Assembly: GCF_900100345.1 (NCBI RefSeq)
Contig: NZ_FMTT01000006.1
Location: 156,934 to 204,325, forward strand
Source: Paenibacillus tianmuensis
GTDB taxonomy: Bacteria > Bacillota > Bacilli > Paenibacillales > NBRC-103111
Length of the DNA: 47,392 nt
Direction: 5' to 3'
Shown here: positions 35,268 through 43,951 of the stretch, piece after piece
How the letters are laid out: each line of letters opens with the position of its first letter
How positions within the stretch are numbered: position 1 is the stretch's first letter
Made by a program: the position numbers and the translations under genes
The notes under the pieces: model-generated
Databases searched by the model: none
Seen by the model: only the letters and a program-made list of their open reading frames with translations
What the model was told of the DNA's origin: nothing

Positions 35268-36258
35268 TCTCTTCCACTCCTTCTTCCTGGACAATCTCGC
35301 TGATTTGGACAGCCAGCTTGCCTCGCGTCGTTCCGGGACTGCCGTAAAACTTCAACTTTTCCCCTATGCGAATGTCTAACGGCTCATTCACAGATTTGCC
35401 AAGCGTAATGACATCCCCGGCGTTGAGGCTCAAAAACTCCCTCACGGAAATTTGGGAAGAACCCAGCTCCGCGATAATCGGCAGTTTCGCTTTATGCACC
35501 CTGGACTGCAGAGCCGCTAACTCCTCCGGGGCACTTGTTTTTTTCTGGGAAACGAACCAATGGTGCACCGAAAGTCTCGGCATAATCGGTTCGATGACGA
35601 CATGTGGGATACACAGGTTAATCATCCCGGTTGTGTCGCCGATTTTGGTGCTGAGCGAGATAAGCGCGATCGTTTCGTTAGGCGATACGATCTGCATAAA
35701 CTGCGGATTCGTTTCGAGCGCTTCCAGCCGCGGGGACAAATCGATAACTGTCTTCCAAGCCTCCTGCAAACTGTCGAAGGCCCGGCTGAAAATCCGTTCG
35801 ATGACAATGGTCTCGATCTCGGTCAACGCATTGATCTTCGTTGGCGATGTCCCCGCTCCGCCTAACAGCCGATCCAGCATCGCAAAGGCTACGTTCGGGT
35901 GAACCTCAAGCACCATGCGGCCTTCCAACGGCTCCGCTTCGAAAATGTTGAGAATCGTCATCTTCGGAATGGACCGGATGAATTCGTCATAAGGCAGCTG
36001 TTCGACCTGCACTACGTTAATCTGGACAAAGGTTCTAAGCTGAGCGGAAAAATACGTCGTCAAATACCGGGCAAAGTTTTCGTGAATTCGGGTTAAGCTC
36101 CGGATATGATCCTTGGAGAAACGTACGGCTCGTTTAAAATCGTAAACCCGTATTTTTTTCTGCGTCTCTTCCTTTTTAAGCTCCTCCGCGTCCATTTCCC
36201 CTGAAGAAAGCGCCGCTAGCAAGGCGTCAATCTCATTCTGTGAAAGAACATCAACCAT
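35257..36258 (-). CDS. fliM: flagellar motor switch protein FliM
   Basis: C-ring protein that receives CheY-P. ATG at 36256-36258 after GGAGGTGA gives MVDVLSQNEIDALLAALSSG and 333 residues. The N-terminal CheY-P-binding peptide is LSQNEIDALL. The CheC-like middle domain (about 45-235) includes HIRSLTRIHENFARYLTTYF and GAGTSPTK. The C-terminal FliN-like domain (about 250-325) has LGSSQISVREFLSLNAGDVI. It is followed by fliY with an overlap. Confidence 0.96.
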   Translation of the reverse strand: MVDVLSQNEIDALLAALSSGEMDAEELKKEETQKKIRVYDFKRAVRFSKDHIRSLTRIHENFARYLTTYFSAQLRTFVQINVVQVEQLPYDEFIRSIPKMTILNIFEAEPLEGRMVLEVHPNVAFAMLDRLLGGAGTSPTKINALTEIETIVIERIFSRAFDSLQEAWKTVIDLSPRLEALETNPQFMQIVSPNETIALISLSTKIGDTTGMINLCIPHVVIEPIMPRLSVHHWFVSQKKTSAPEELAALQSRVHKAKLPIIAELGSSQISVREFLSLNAGDVITLGKSVNEPLDIRIGEKLKFYGSPGTTRGKLAVQISEIVQEEGVEENDE

Positions 36259-36298
36259 TAGCGTCACCTCCTTTGAGCTGCTGCAGCATGCTATGTAG

Positions 36299-36778
36299 TT
36301 ATTGGAGTACGAAATCCGTAATCAAGATTTGATTGATTTTTCCCGCCTGGAGAAGCGGGGTCATTTTATTCATAAGGGCGGAAGTGAGATTGTCGAAGCC
36401 TTTGCTTCCCGATACTTGCTCCGGTGTCATATCGGAGAGCGTTTGAATGACAATGGCCTTCATTTGGCTGTCCAACTTCTCAAACTCTTCCTTGGCCTTC
36501 TTATTTTCCAGTTCAAAGGCAAAGCTCAATTTAATGAATTTGCCATTGCCCCCGGCCAAATTGGTAAGCACGTCTTTCATGATGACTGTATTTTGCTTGA
36601 CCTCATCCGGAGTCAGCTTTTTGGCTTGTTTTACATCGCGGGCGGAACTTTGCGCCTGCTCTTGAGGGTTCCGACCAGTTTTATCCATATAGTTCCACAG
36701 GACGAACGCAGCCGTCAATATCAATGTAATTGCAATAAGAATAGCAACAATCATAATGAAAATTCTGCTTTTAAACAA
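36299..36778 (-). CDS. fliL: flagellar basal-body protein FliL
   Basis: Stator-associated membrane protein. The 159 residues start with one membrane helix (about 6-29, FIMIVAILIAITLILTAAFV), then a linker (about 35-55), then a periplasmic stomatin-like domain with VIMKDVLTNLAGGNGKFIKL and TLSDMTPEQVSGSKGFDNL. It ends INQILITDFVLQ, the usual FliL C-terminus. It is separated from flbD by one base. Confidence 0.93.
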   Translation of the reverse strand: MFKSRIFIMIVAILIAITLILTAAFVLWNYMDKTGRNPQEQAQSSARDVKQAKKLTPDEVKQNTVIMKDVLTNLAGGNGKFIKLSFAFELENKKAKEEFEKLDSQMKAIVIQTLSDMTPEQVSGSKGFDNLTSALMNKMTPLLQAGKINQILITDFVLQ

Positions 36779-36779
36779 C

Positions 36780-37001
36780 TTACGACCCCTCCGAATTCAG
36801 GCTCTTAACCGTACCGCCGACAAGACCTACGGTTTGCAAAAAGCGGTGTACGGTGTCCATTACTTCCGTCACCGGCTCGAGCACCATGATTTTTTTACCG
36901 GTCACCAGCGTGACCATAGTGTCCGGCGTTTCTTCGATTGATTCGATCAAAAGCGCGTTCAGGACGATTGCTTTCCCATTAAGCCGTGTCAGGCGGACCA
37001 T
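36780..37001 (-). CDS. flbD: FlbD-family motility protein (SwrD-like)
   Basis: A 73-residue protein of the flagellar FlbD family; the B. subtilis member SwrD (YlzI) raises flagellar torque. It reads as one small beta-rich domain: RLTRLNGKAIVLNALLIESI, ETPDTMVTLVTGKKIMV and LEPVTEVMDTVHRFL, with a short variable tail. It is in the same place as swrD in B. subtilis, between flgE and fliL. Confidence 0.9.
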   Translation of the reverse strand: MVRLTRLNGKAIVLNALLIESIEETPDTMVTLVTGKKIMVLEPVTEVMDTVHRFLQTVGLVGGTVKSLNSEGS

Positions 37002-37055
37002 CGGTTACCTCCGAAAGGATAAAGTCGGGGGAGAGTCCCTCCCCCTTGAAGCAAA

Positions 37056-37889
37056 CTATCGTTTCAGACCGACGACTTCTTGAAGCACTTCGTCGGATGT
37101 CGTAATAATTCTCGAGTTGGACTGGAAACCGCGCTGAGCGATGATCATTTCCGTAAATTCGGCCGTTAAATCCACGTTGGACATTTCCAACTGTCCCGAA
37201 ACGATAGCGCCGGTGCCCGTTGTCGGGTTGTTGGCACGGGCGGCGTCTCCTGTAGGGAGCTCAATAGCATCCGGCGGCATTGCGTTCGGTGTAACACGGT
37301 ACAGGTTTCCGCCAATTTTCTCAAGTCCGCCAGGGTTCACCACTCTAACGACACCGATAAATATATTCAACGGCGTCGAAGCTCCGTCGGCGCCAACCCC
37401 AACGAGTTCACCGTTATTAGCAATGGAGAAAGCTGTTACCGTCTCCGGGATTGTGACAATTGCTCCCTCGCTGTCCGTCACGAAAAGCCCGTCAGCATTA
37501 ACCAACCGACGTTGGGAATCCACATCAAAATTGCCCGCCCGAGACAGGAAAGGTTGTGCTTGTCCAGGGTCAGCTTTTAATGTGAAAAACCCGTCTCCGT
37601 CTATGCGCAAATCCGTAATCTTATTTGTTGTTTGAGCGCTGCCAGGTGTATGGAGAGTATCAATAGCGCCAACCGTGACACCTAGTCCGATCTGCTTGGC
37701 ATTTACCCCGCCTTTATTATCGGTAGGAGCCGTAACACCCGAAATATTTTGGCTTAACATGTCTTTGAACGCTACGCGTCCGGCTTTGAAGCCGTACGTA
37801 TTCACGTTTGCGATGTTGTTGCCAATGACGTCAAGCTTCGTTTGAAAACCTCTCATACCCGAAATACCGGAATAAAGCGATCTTAACAT
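37056..37889 (-). CDS. flgE: flagellar hook protein, small FlgE (FlgG-like)
   Basis: The 277 residues match the short hook protein of Bacillus, which was once called FlgG. The N-terminus MLRSLYSGISGMRGFQTKLD then VIGNNIANVNTYGFKAGRV is the rod/hook signature. The middle has TDLRIDGDGFFTL and the C-terminus has EMSNVDLTAEFTEMIIAQRG and then SRIITTSDEVLQEVVGLKR. There is no long variable hook domain, unlike enteric FlgE. Automated annotation may call it FlgG; gene order (after flgD, before flbD) favours hook protein. Confidence 0.9.
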   Translation of the reverse strand: MLRSLYSGISGMRGFQTKLDVIGNNIANVNTYGFKAGRVAFKDMLSQNISGVTAPTDNKGGVNAKQIGLGVTVGAIDTLHTPGSAQTTNKITDLRIDGDGFFTLKADPGQAQPFLSRAGNFDVDSQRRLVNADGLFVTDSEGAIVTIPETVTAFSIANNGELVGVGADGASTPLNIFIGVVRVVNPGGLEKIGGNLYRVTPNAMPPDAIELPTGDAARANNPTTGTGAIVSGQLEMSNVDLTAEFTEMIIAQRGFQSNSRIITTSDEVLQEVVGLKR

Positions 37890-38052
37890 CGATAGTTATC
37901 CTCCCATATTGCAACTGCGCATCGATGGATGGAAACAGTTGTCAATGATGATGTAATTAACGTGAGTTACAGCAAGTTTTATAACCTATTCGTTCTTCGG
38001 TTGTTTCAGTCGGTCCACAACCTCGGCCTCCGAAATTCGGGCCGGCCTATCG

Positions 38053-38430
38053 CTACGAAATAATCATGGCCGAGTCGATTTGGGTAAATACATTGTCCTT
38101 CATCGATGCTCCGTCCATGGCTGTAACTACCGTGCGATTCTTGATGTTGACGATCAGAGCCGTATCGTTGATCAGCATCAACGAATCCTTTGCCCCTTTG
38201 CTCGCGGCTTTGTCAATCGCGGTGTTGAGCTTGACAAGCTGCTCGGGCCCAAGCTGAATGCCCCGCTGCCGCAATCGTTCTTCCGCGTGATGACTGAAAC
38301 GCACGAGTTGATTTTGCAGCATCGCATCAAACGAGGTTGTCTGAACCCTTGGTTCCGGGTCCGTTCGTCGTACGGGCTGCGGCGCCATTGCATTCGGAAA
38401 CAGGCGACCAACCGTTATTCGATCCGTCAT
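38053..38430 (-). CDS. flagellar operon protein of the TIGR02530 type
   Basis: A 125-residue protein found next to flgD in many Firmicute flagellar operons; its function is not defined. After a variable N-terminus (about 1-40), the conserved domain runs FSHHAEERLRQRGIQLG, DKAASKGAKDSLMLINDTAL and VNIKNRTVVTAMDGASMKDN, then FTQIDSAMII at the end. It overlaps flgD by 4 bases. A 163-base gap to flgE follows that contains a short inverted repeat (CCGAATTTCGG) and no clear promoter. Confidence 0.85.
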   Translation of the reverse strand: MTDRITVGRLFPNAMAPQPVRRTDPEPRVQTTSFDAMLQNQLVRFSHHAEERLRQRGIQLGPEQLVKLNTAIDKAASKGAKDSLMLINDTALIVNIKNRTVVTAMDGASMKDNVFTQIDSAMIIS

Positions 38431-38876
38431 GGAGTTACCTCCGGATTGGAAATCTGGCTGATCTGATCCACCTTCACTTCGTCGCCGTTAATTTTTGCGT
38501 ACTGCTCGTCCTTCTTCATCAGGATGGACTCCACAGTTCCGGTTTTGACGACCGATTTGTTGTTATTGTCGACGTAGGTATAGGTAACCTTTTTACCAAT
38601 CAGACCGGAAGCAAATCCTAGCGACTGCCGAAACATTTTCATTTCCGAACTCATTTTGGTAAGCTGCTCGACAGATGTAAATTGAGCCATCTGAGCGATG
38701 AATTCTTTATCCTGCATTGGCTGCGTCGGATCCTGGTTTTGCAATTGGGTCATGAGAATTTTAAGAAATTCGTCTTTTCCCAATTTCCCTTTCTCCTCGG
38801 CTTTGCCGGCGTTCTGAATATTTCCTTTGGCGTAATATGGCCATATGTTCCTGGTGCTGACATTTGAATCGGGCAC
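38427..38876 (-). CDS. flgD: flagellar hook-cap protein FlgD
   Basis: Hook scaffolding protein, short Firmicute form of 149 residues. The conserved N-terminal core LGKDEFLKILMTQLQNQDP then TQPMQDKEFIAQMAQFTSVEQL is complete (about 32-75). The C-terminal part has SGLIGKKVTYTYVDNNNKSV and a short SH3-like beta domain. It overlaps the TIGR02530-type gene by 4 bases and follows fliK by 34. Confidence 0.93.
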   Translation of the reverse strand: MPDSNVSTRNIWPYYAKGNIQNAGKAEEKGKLGKDEFLKILMTQLQNQDPTQPMQDKEFIAQMAQFTSVEQLTKMSSEMKMFRQSLGFASGLIGKKVTYTYVDNNNKSVVKTGTVESILMKKDEQYAKINGDEVKVDQISQISNPEVTP

Positions 38877-38910
38877 GGTTTCACCCCCTGCTCCATCGGT
38901 GTAAGCTTAC

Positions 38911-40383
38911 TTAGGCCGTAACGTCAATCGATCCGGTTCCCAGGCTGCCTGCGGCGCTCGAAGTCTTCGCTTCTTCCTTCAGCTCGTCTTCCATCGCGGC
39001 GATTCGGCCGCTGGCCGCTTTTTGCTGTTTGGAGGATTGTCCGGACTGCTGCTGGCGTCCTTCTTGGAACAGGCCGGACTGGTAGTTCTGGCTTTGACTT
39101 ACTTCAAGCTTCTCCACTTGGATGCCCTGATTTTGCAATGTTGTTCTGAGCTGCGATAACTGGCTTTCCAGCATTTCCTTACCGGCCAAGCTGTCCGCTA
39201 CGAATTGCGCTACCAGTTGTCCGTTATGCATGGTCAGCTTCACTTCAACGTGTCCGAGATGCTGAGGATACAACGAAATTTTAGCCTCGGTCATTCCGTC
39301 TGCCGAGGTTCCCATAAATATGGAACGAACGACAAACTGCGTCATGTCCTCCGAAAAAGTACCTGCCTGCATCTGCACAACCGGCGCTTTTATCTGCGCA
39401 TGTCCGCCCTGCTGCTTGATGTATTCGTGCAGCGGCATCGGCTGATTTTCCGCACCGTCTGCCATTCCCGCGTTCAGCGGCTCAAACAGAGGCCCTTCGT
39501 CGGCTTTCGGCGGGTCCAGATGAAGCTGAACCATCGTGGCCTTGGCTGTAAGCGCTTCGAGCTTCTGCACCGGGCTAGGGACCACCTGGACAAGCTTCCC
39601 GGCATCTGAAGACGGAGCTGCTTCCGCTGTCGCTGCCGTCTGTATAGTGGAAGGAACACGGCGTTGATCGGCGCTTGGTTTTTGCAATTCGCTTAATTTG
39701 GAAGCAGCCGACATCAGAACAGGCGGCAACTCTTTCACCGTTTGCTGAAGCTTCGGATCTGTTTTTCCTTCCGCTAACAGGTCTTTCAACTGTTTCAACA
39801 ATGCGGCGGCTTCCTGCGCCGTCAACGCTTTGGGCTGCTGAATCGCGCCAAGCTCACCGGTCTCCTTCTCCGCAGGCGTATCTACAGCAGGCGTCGTAGG
39901 AATAAACAGCAGCGGGTTAAGCGCATCCGCACTCTCTTCTGCGTTATCTCCTTCTTCCGTTGGAACAACCGCTTGATCGCTATCCGGCTGATTCGAGGAA
40001 AGTGCTGCCAGCATCGCTTGAAGCTGCTGCAACCAAGCTTGCAAATCCGGGTTGTCCGTCAGCGCGTTCGCATCCTCACCCTTAGGCGAGTCTAGCAGTT
40101 GGATTAAGCCGTCGATTTGTTGAACGGTTTGAGCCTGAGCCTGATCCGCCGTCTGCGGGAGCGCGGCAACTAAAGGAGTGATCAATTGAGCGAGTGCCGA
40201 CAAGCCGGCGTTTCCTGTAGTGGCAGCCCCCGCTCCGGAAGCATCGCCTGTCATCGTTCCGCTTAGAGCCGACGAGAAAGATCCGGCCCCTCCGGCTGCG
40301 CTCCCCGTACTGGCGGAAGCGTTCGATCCGGCAGCGGATGTCCCGGCAGAAGTGGCCACAGGAGTTTGTTTCGAAATTTCCAT
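38911..40383 (-). CDS. fliK: hook-length control protein FliK
   Basis: Molecular ruler that sets hook length and triggers the export switch with FlhB. The 490 residues have a long low-complexity Ser/Ala/Gly/Gln N-terminal half (about 1-330), as expected of a ruler. The conserved C-terminal hook-length domain (about 345-445) contains FVVRSIFMGTSADGMTEAKI, SLYPQHLGHVEVKLTMHNGQ, LVAQFVADSLAGKEMLESQL and GIQVEKLEVSQS. A Gln/Ser-rich tail ends it. It lies between the MotE-like gene and flgD. Confidence 0.92.
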   Translation of the reverse strand: MEISKQTPVATSAGTSAAGSNASASTGSAAGGAGSFSSALSGTMTGDASGAGAATTGNAGLSALAQLITPLVAALPQTADQAQAQTVQQIDGLIQLLDSPKGEDANALTDNPDLQAWLQQLQAMLAALSSNQPDSDQAVVPTEEGDNAEESADALNPLLFIPTTPAVDTPAEKETGELGAIQQPKALTAQEAAALLKQLKDLLAEGKTDPKLQQTVKELPPVLMSAASKLSELQKPSADQRRVPSTIQTAATAEAAPSSDAGKLVQVVPSPVQKLEALTAKATMVQLHLDPPKADEGPLFEPLNAGMADGAENQPMPLHEYIKQQGGHAQIKAPVVQMQAGTFSEDMTQFVVRSIFMGTSADGMTEAKISLYPQHLGHVEVKLTMHNGQLVAQFVADSLAGKEMLESQLSQLRTTLQNQGIQVEKLEVSQSQNYQSGLFQEGRQQQSGQSSKQQKAASGRIAAMEDELKEEAKTSSAAGSLGTGSIDVTA

Positions 40384-40409
40384 CTTTTTTCACCTCCTTT
40401 CCATTAGTT

Positions 40410-41333
40410 TTATTGAACCAGTCGGGCCGAAATCAGGGCCGCGGTTTCTTTGGATTGATCCGATATGGCTGACAAAACTCTGGAGCGTCCGCCGCTATCC
40501 ATAGAGCTCAAGATGGAGATCACTTTGTCGGAATTCGATTTCTGCATCTCCAGCAAGACGGTAGCCGCGCTTTTAGGCGTCATATTTGCGAACGTGCTGC
40601 CCAAATCGTCTTTGCTCAGCTTGTCTGCGGGCTGTTTGCTCTGCGCCGCCAATTCTTTCAAGCGTTCCTGCAAGGCTGCAATTTCCGTATCCCTTACGTT
40701 CGTTTGGTCCTTCAGCAGAATCGAGGCGTCAGCGGCCTTCTTCGGGTTCATCTTCTCCAGCACCTTTACGCGCTCGTCCGGCTTCATCATCCCAAGCACC
40801 AGAACCAATTCTTTGGAGGTTAAGTTCTCCATAATCGGCGCCGATTTGCTCGGCGACATCTTTGCATACATGGTAGCAAGCTGCTGAATTTGATGCGCAT
40901 ACTCTTCGTCGCTCAAAGTCTTGCTTTTTGCGCTTTCTTCCAATGTACTGTTCTTGAGCTGCAATTCCTTAATCGTCTCATCCCGCTGCTGCAGCGTGGC
41001 TTCCGCCTTTTTCAGCGATTGTTCCAATTCCTGAAGCTTATCCGTCGTGCCGGCATTCGCATGATCCTGTGTCGGAGCGGACGACTCGGCCCCAGCGGGT
41101 TCCGCCGTTTCCGGCTTGTTTTCCGTCTCCTTCGTTTTCGGATCCGGGATGATGCTGTTCACAATAGGAATTTTATTGGCTGCCCGAAGGACGTTGTTCA
41201 TCACGTCATAATCGAAAATCGTCAGTAGAACGCCGAGCAGTACAGCTGTAAAAACAAAAGGGATAAGGAACCATATTAAAAACCGCTCCATAGCTCCGTA
41301 AGAGGAGGACTTCTCCGTATCTGTGTTTGCCAC
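40410..41333 (-). CDS. MotE/YlxF-like flagellar protein (MgtE-N-type domain)
   Basis: In B. subtilis the gene in this position is ylxF; MotE-type proteins act as stator chaperones in other bacteria. GTG at 41331-41333 behind GGGGAGGTGAGGAA gives 307 residues. One membrane helix (about 20-42, FLIWFLIPFVFTAVLLGVLL) leads to a Glu/Thr/Ala linker and a coiled coil (about 90-140). Two related alpha-helical blocks follow: YAKMSPSKSAPIMENLTSKE with LVLVLGMMKPDERVKVLEKM, and a later FANMTPKSAATVLLEMQKSN. It starts 27 bases after fliJ and precedes fliK by 26. Confidence 0.85.
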   Translation of the reverse strand: MANTDTEKSSSYGAMERFLIWFLIPFVFTAVLLGVLLTIFDYDVMNNVLRAANKIPIVNSIIPDPKTKETENKPETAEPAGAESSAPTQDHANAGTTDKLQELEQSLKKAEATLQQRDETIKELQLKNSTLEESAKSKTLSDEEYAHQIQQLATMYAKMSPSKSAPIMENLTSKELVLVLGMMKPDERVKVLEKMNPKKAADASILLKDQTNVRDTEIAALQERLKELAAQSKQPADKLSKDDLGSTFANMTPKSAATVLLEMQKSNSDKVISILSSMDSGGRSRVLSAISDQSKETAALISARLVQ

Positions 41334-41360
41334 TTCCTCACCTCCCCGCATGTTCATAAA

Positions 41361-41813
41361 TTACGAAAGCCGCTTAAAACGATTCGTCGCCATTTCGTCC
41401 AACTGATTTTGTTCTTTCTTCAAAGCCTCGCTGGAAAAATGCTGAAACGCTCTTTCTTTTGCTTTCGTCCAAACTTTTTCTTCAAGCAGCTTGCCGGTCA
41501 AATCATCCTGTTTGAGCTGCACGATCGTTTTGGCTTCTTGCACATCCCGATGCTTGAGCTGAATGCGGCCGTCAATATGGTTCACATAACCTTGCAACAT
41601 GAGCAGGTTGGATACCGTCGTCACTTGGCTGGAAGATTTATGAAGCTCCTCCTGCATCTCGTACTTGGCTTTCTCCAGCTCGGCCAGAGAAGATTCCTCC
41701 GCATGCATTTTACCGAGCGCTTCGGACAGCATCCATTCCGCTTGCGTTTTCTCGTTCATCTTCAAATCAACGATTTTTTGAAAAGCGTATCGAAATCGCA
41801 TGCTCCTTCTCAT
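41361..41813 (-). CDS. fliJ: flagellar export stalk protein FliJ
   Basis: Coiled-coil central stalk of the FliI ATPase. The start is ATG 41811-41813, which overlaps the fliI stop in an ATGA; the ATG at 41799-41801 (MRFRYAFQKIVDLKMNEKTQ) fits the family N-terminus and could be the real one. The 150 residues are one long charged helix-forming coil, ending with a Lys/Arg-rich tail. It is the usual fliI-fliJ order. Confidence 0.9.
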   Translation of the reverse strand: MRRSMRFRYAFQKIVDLKMNEKTQAEWMLSEALGKMHAEESSLAELEKAKYEMQEELHKSSSQVTTVSNLLMLQGYVNHIDGRIQLKHRDVQEAKTIVQLKQDDLTGKLLEEKVWTKAKERAFQHFSSEALKKEQNQLDEMATNRFKRLS

Positions 41814-43129
41814 CCCCTGTAAAATTCTTGAATTAGCCTTTCCTGCGCTTCCGCGTATGTTAGCTTCTCCGTGACGCGCTGTCGCGTATAATCCCATATC
41901 GCTTGTATAGCATCGAGAGATTGATCAATTTCCAAATTCGATCCTCGCTGGTACGCCCCGATATTGATCAGATCCTCCGAATCTTTATACACAGATAGCA
42001 ATCTTTTCAGGTTCTCGGCCGCAAGCTGCTGCTCGTGAGGAACAATTTCTTTCATCACCCGGCTAACGCTTGCAAGAACGTCGATAGCGGGGTAATGCCC
42101 GCGGTTGGCTATGTTACGGTTCAACACGATATGACCATCCAGTATTCCCCGTACAGCATCCGCTATCGGCTCATTCATATCATCCCCGTCGACAAGAACC
42201 GTATAAAAGGCCGTAATGGAACCCTTAGGCCCGGTGCCCGACCGCTCCAGCAGCTTAGGGAGGGTCGCGAATACGGAGGGCGTATAGCCGCGAGTTGCAG
42301 GAGGTTCGCCTACTGCCAAGCCGACTTCACGCTGTGCCATGGCAAACCGGGTTACCGAGTCCATCATCATCATCACGTTCATCCCGCGATCGCGAAAAAA
42401 TTCGGCGATCGTCGTAGCGATCAGCGCACCCTTGATCCGGATGAGCGCCGGTTGATCTGACGTTGCGACAATGACAACCGAACGGGCCAGCCCCTCGGGA
42501 CCGAGATCGCGTTCGATAAAGTCGAGCACCTCACGGCCGCGCTCTCCGATCAGCGCAATCACATTCACATCGGCTGATGTATTGCGGGCGACCATTCCCA
42601 TCAGCGTACTTTTACCGACGCCGGACCCGGCGAAAATACCGACGCGCTGTCCCTTGCCTATCGTCAGCAGGCCGTCGATGCATCGTACGCCGACGCTTAT
42701 CGGCTCCAGAACGCGCGGCCGTTTTAACGGATTGTTAGGTATATTATTCGTAGAATATTGTGTCATGCGCGACGGCAAAAACGTTCCGTCGAGCGGTTGC
42801 CCGAGCCCGTCCAGCACTTTGCCGAGCAGTTCGTGTCCTACCTGCACCGTCAGCGGCTTGCCGGTTCCGACCACATCGCAGCCTGGACCGATCGCATGAA
42901 GCTCGCCGAGCGGCATAAGAATAACCTTGTTGTTCTTAAAGCCGACAACTTCCGCTTTGAGCGGCTGGTTCGATTTGAGCGGATAGATGTAGCATACGTC
43001 GCCGATGCTCGCATCCGGTCCCTCCGATTCGACCGTTAATCCAATGACCTGAGTGACTTTTCCGTTTACACGCACCGGGTCGACTTGACTTAAATGCTCT
43101 ATGTATTTCTGCGCGGATGGCACCTGCAT
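41810..43129 (-). CDS. fliI: flagellum-specific ATPase FliI
   Basis: Hexameric export ATPase of the F1-beta type. The 439 residues include Walker A GSGVGKST (about 168-175) in RVGIFAGSGVGKSTLMGMV, Walker B in MNVMMMMDSVTRFAMAQREV, then GLAVGEPPATRGYTPSVFAT and the family LVDGDDMNEPIADAVRGILD. The C-terminal domain has the FliJ-facing residues. It follows fliH by 3 bases. Confidence 0.97.
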   Translation of the reverse strand: MQVPSAQKYIEHLSQVDPVRVNGKVTQVIGLTVESEGPDASIGDVCYIYPLKSNQPLKAEVVGFKNNKVILMPLGELHAIGPGCDVVGTGKPLTVQVGHELLGKVLDGLGQPLDGTFLPSRMTQYSTNNIPNNPLKRPRVLEPISVGVRCIDGLLTIGKGQRVGIFAGSGVGKSTLMGMVARNTSADVNVIALIGERGREVLDFIERDLGPEGLARSVVIVATSDQPALIRIKGALIATTIAEFFRDRGMNVMMMMDSVTRFAMAQREVGLAVGEPPATRGYTPSVFATLPKLLERSGTGPKGSITAFYTVLVDGDDMNEPIADAVRGILDGHIVLNRNIANRGHYPAIDVLASVSRVMKEIVPHEQQLAAENLKRLLSVYKDSEDLINIGAYQRGSNLEIDQSLDAIQAIWDYTRQRVTEKLTYAEAQERLIQEFYRG

Positions 43130-43132
43130 GAT

Positions 43133-43951
43133 CTAAGATCCCTCGCTTCGCAGCGCCACTTGCCGAAGCGCATTCTTGATTTCGTTCAGCTGCGTGTCGA
43201 TGCGGGCGTCGATGCTTCCGAAGGAGGACCGAATAACGCATCCGCGATCTTGTACCGAAGCATCCGGAATAATTTGCAGCTCCGCTTGCGAATCTAAGTG
43301 CAACAAAAGTTCTTCTCGCGCGTCTTGTATATAGGAGAATTGAGAAGGCGATACGCAAAGCGCAATAATTCCCTTTTCTCTTCGCCGCGACAGCACCTTT
43401 TTGATGAGTTCGATGACCCATTCGGATTCCAGCGTCAGCTGGCGGTCGACGATTTTCTCGGCAATCGAGCAGCTGAGCTCGATTAAGAACGGTTCGGATT
43501 CTTGAATGATCTGCTGCTTTAATATGTACGATTGTTCCAAAATTTGCGACGCTTCCTGCAGCATGCTGTCGTACTGTTGGCGAAGCTCCGTTTCGGCTCT
43601 GGCCAGCCCTTCCTGATAGCCTTGCTCGAAGCCCCGGTCCATCGCTTGCTCGATCGTTTCCTGATCCAGCTGTCTGCGCTCGTCCCACCAGGCTTCAATC
43701 TCGGCTTGGGCTTGCTGTCTGACGGCTGCGGCTTCATCCATAGCGGCGCGTACCTGCTCTTCGGCAAACGACTCGGCATCTTGAAGAATTTGGTCCTTCA
43801 TCTGCATCAGATTGTCGAGCTCAAGCCGTTGTTCCTCCGTCAGTTCGCCGTCTTGCAGCGGTTCTTGTTTAAGAACGGGAGGGGCCGGAGCTTCTACAAG
43901 CTTGCTGTCTTCCATCGCTACATATTGAAATGATTTGATGACATTAGACAA
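43133..43951 (-). CDS. fliH: flagellar assembly protein FliH
   Basis: Stator-like regulator of FliI. TTG at 43949-43951 (MSNVIKSFQYVAMED), 9 bases from GGAGGAG, is preferred; an ATG three codons earlier abuts the binding site. The 272 residues show a Glu/Gln-rich coiled coil (about 45-160, with a GFEQGYQEGLARAE segment of the GxxxG-repeat kind) and a C-terminal domain (about 160-270) with LIELSCSIAEKIVDRQLTLE and IIPDASVQDRGCVIRSSFGS. It overlaps fliG by 8 bases. Confidence 0.92.
   Translation of the reverse strand: MSNVIKSFQYVAMEDSKLVEAPAPPVLKQEPLQDGELTEEQRLELDNLMQMKDQILQDAESFAEEQVRAAMDEAAAVRQQAQAEIEAWWDERRQLDQETIEQAMDRGFEQGYQEGLARAETELRQQYDSMLQEASQILEQSYILKQQIIQESEPFLIELSCSIAEKIVDRQLTLESEWVIELIKKVLSRRREKGIIALCVSPSQFSYIQDAREELLLHLDSQAELQIIPDASVQDRGCVIRSSFGSIDARIDTQLNEIKNALRQVALRSEGS

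Noticed and set aside
37978..38052. Possible short extra coding tail (ending VVDRLKQPKNE) after the TIGR02530-type gene in another frame
   Set aside because: Only about 25 codons, no good start, and the upstream protein already ends at its family's usual point. Too little to call a gene or frameshift.
37890..38052. TTGACA at about 37945-37955 on the minus strand as a promoter for flgE
   Set aside because: No -10 hexamer at 16-19 bases downstream; not supported.
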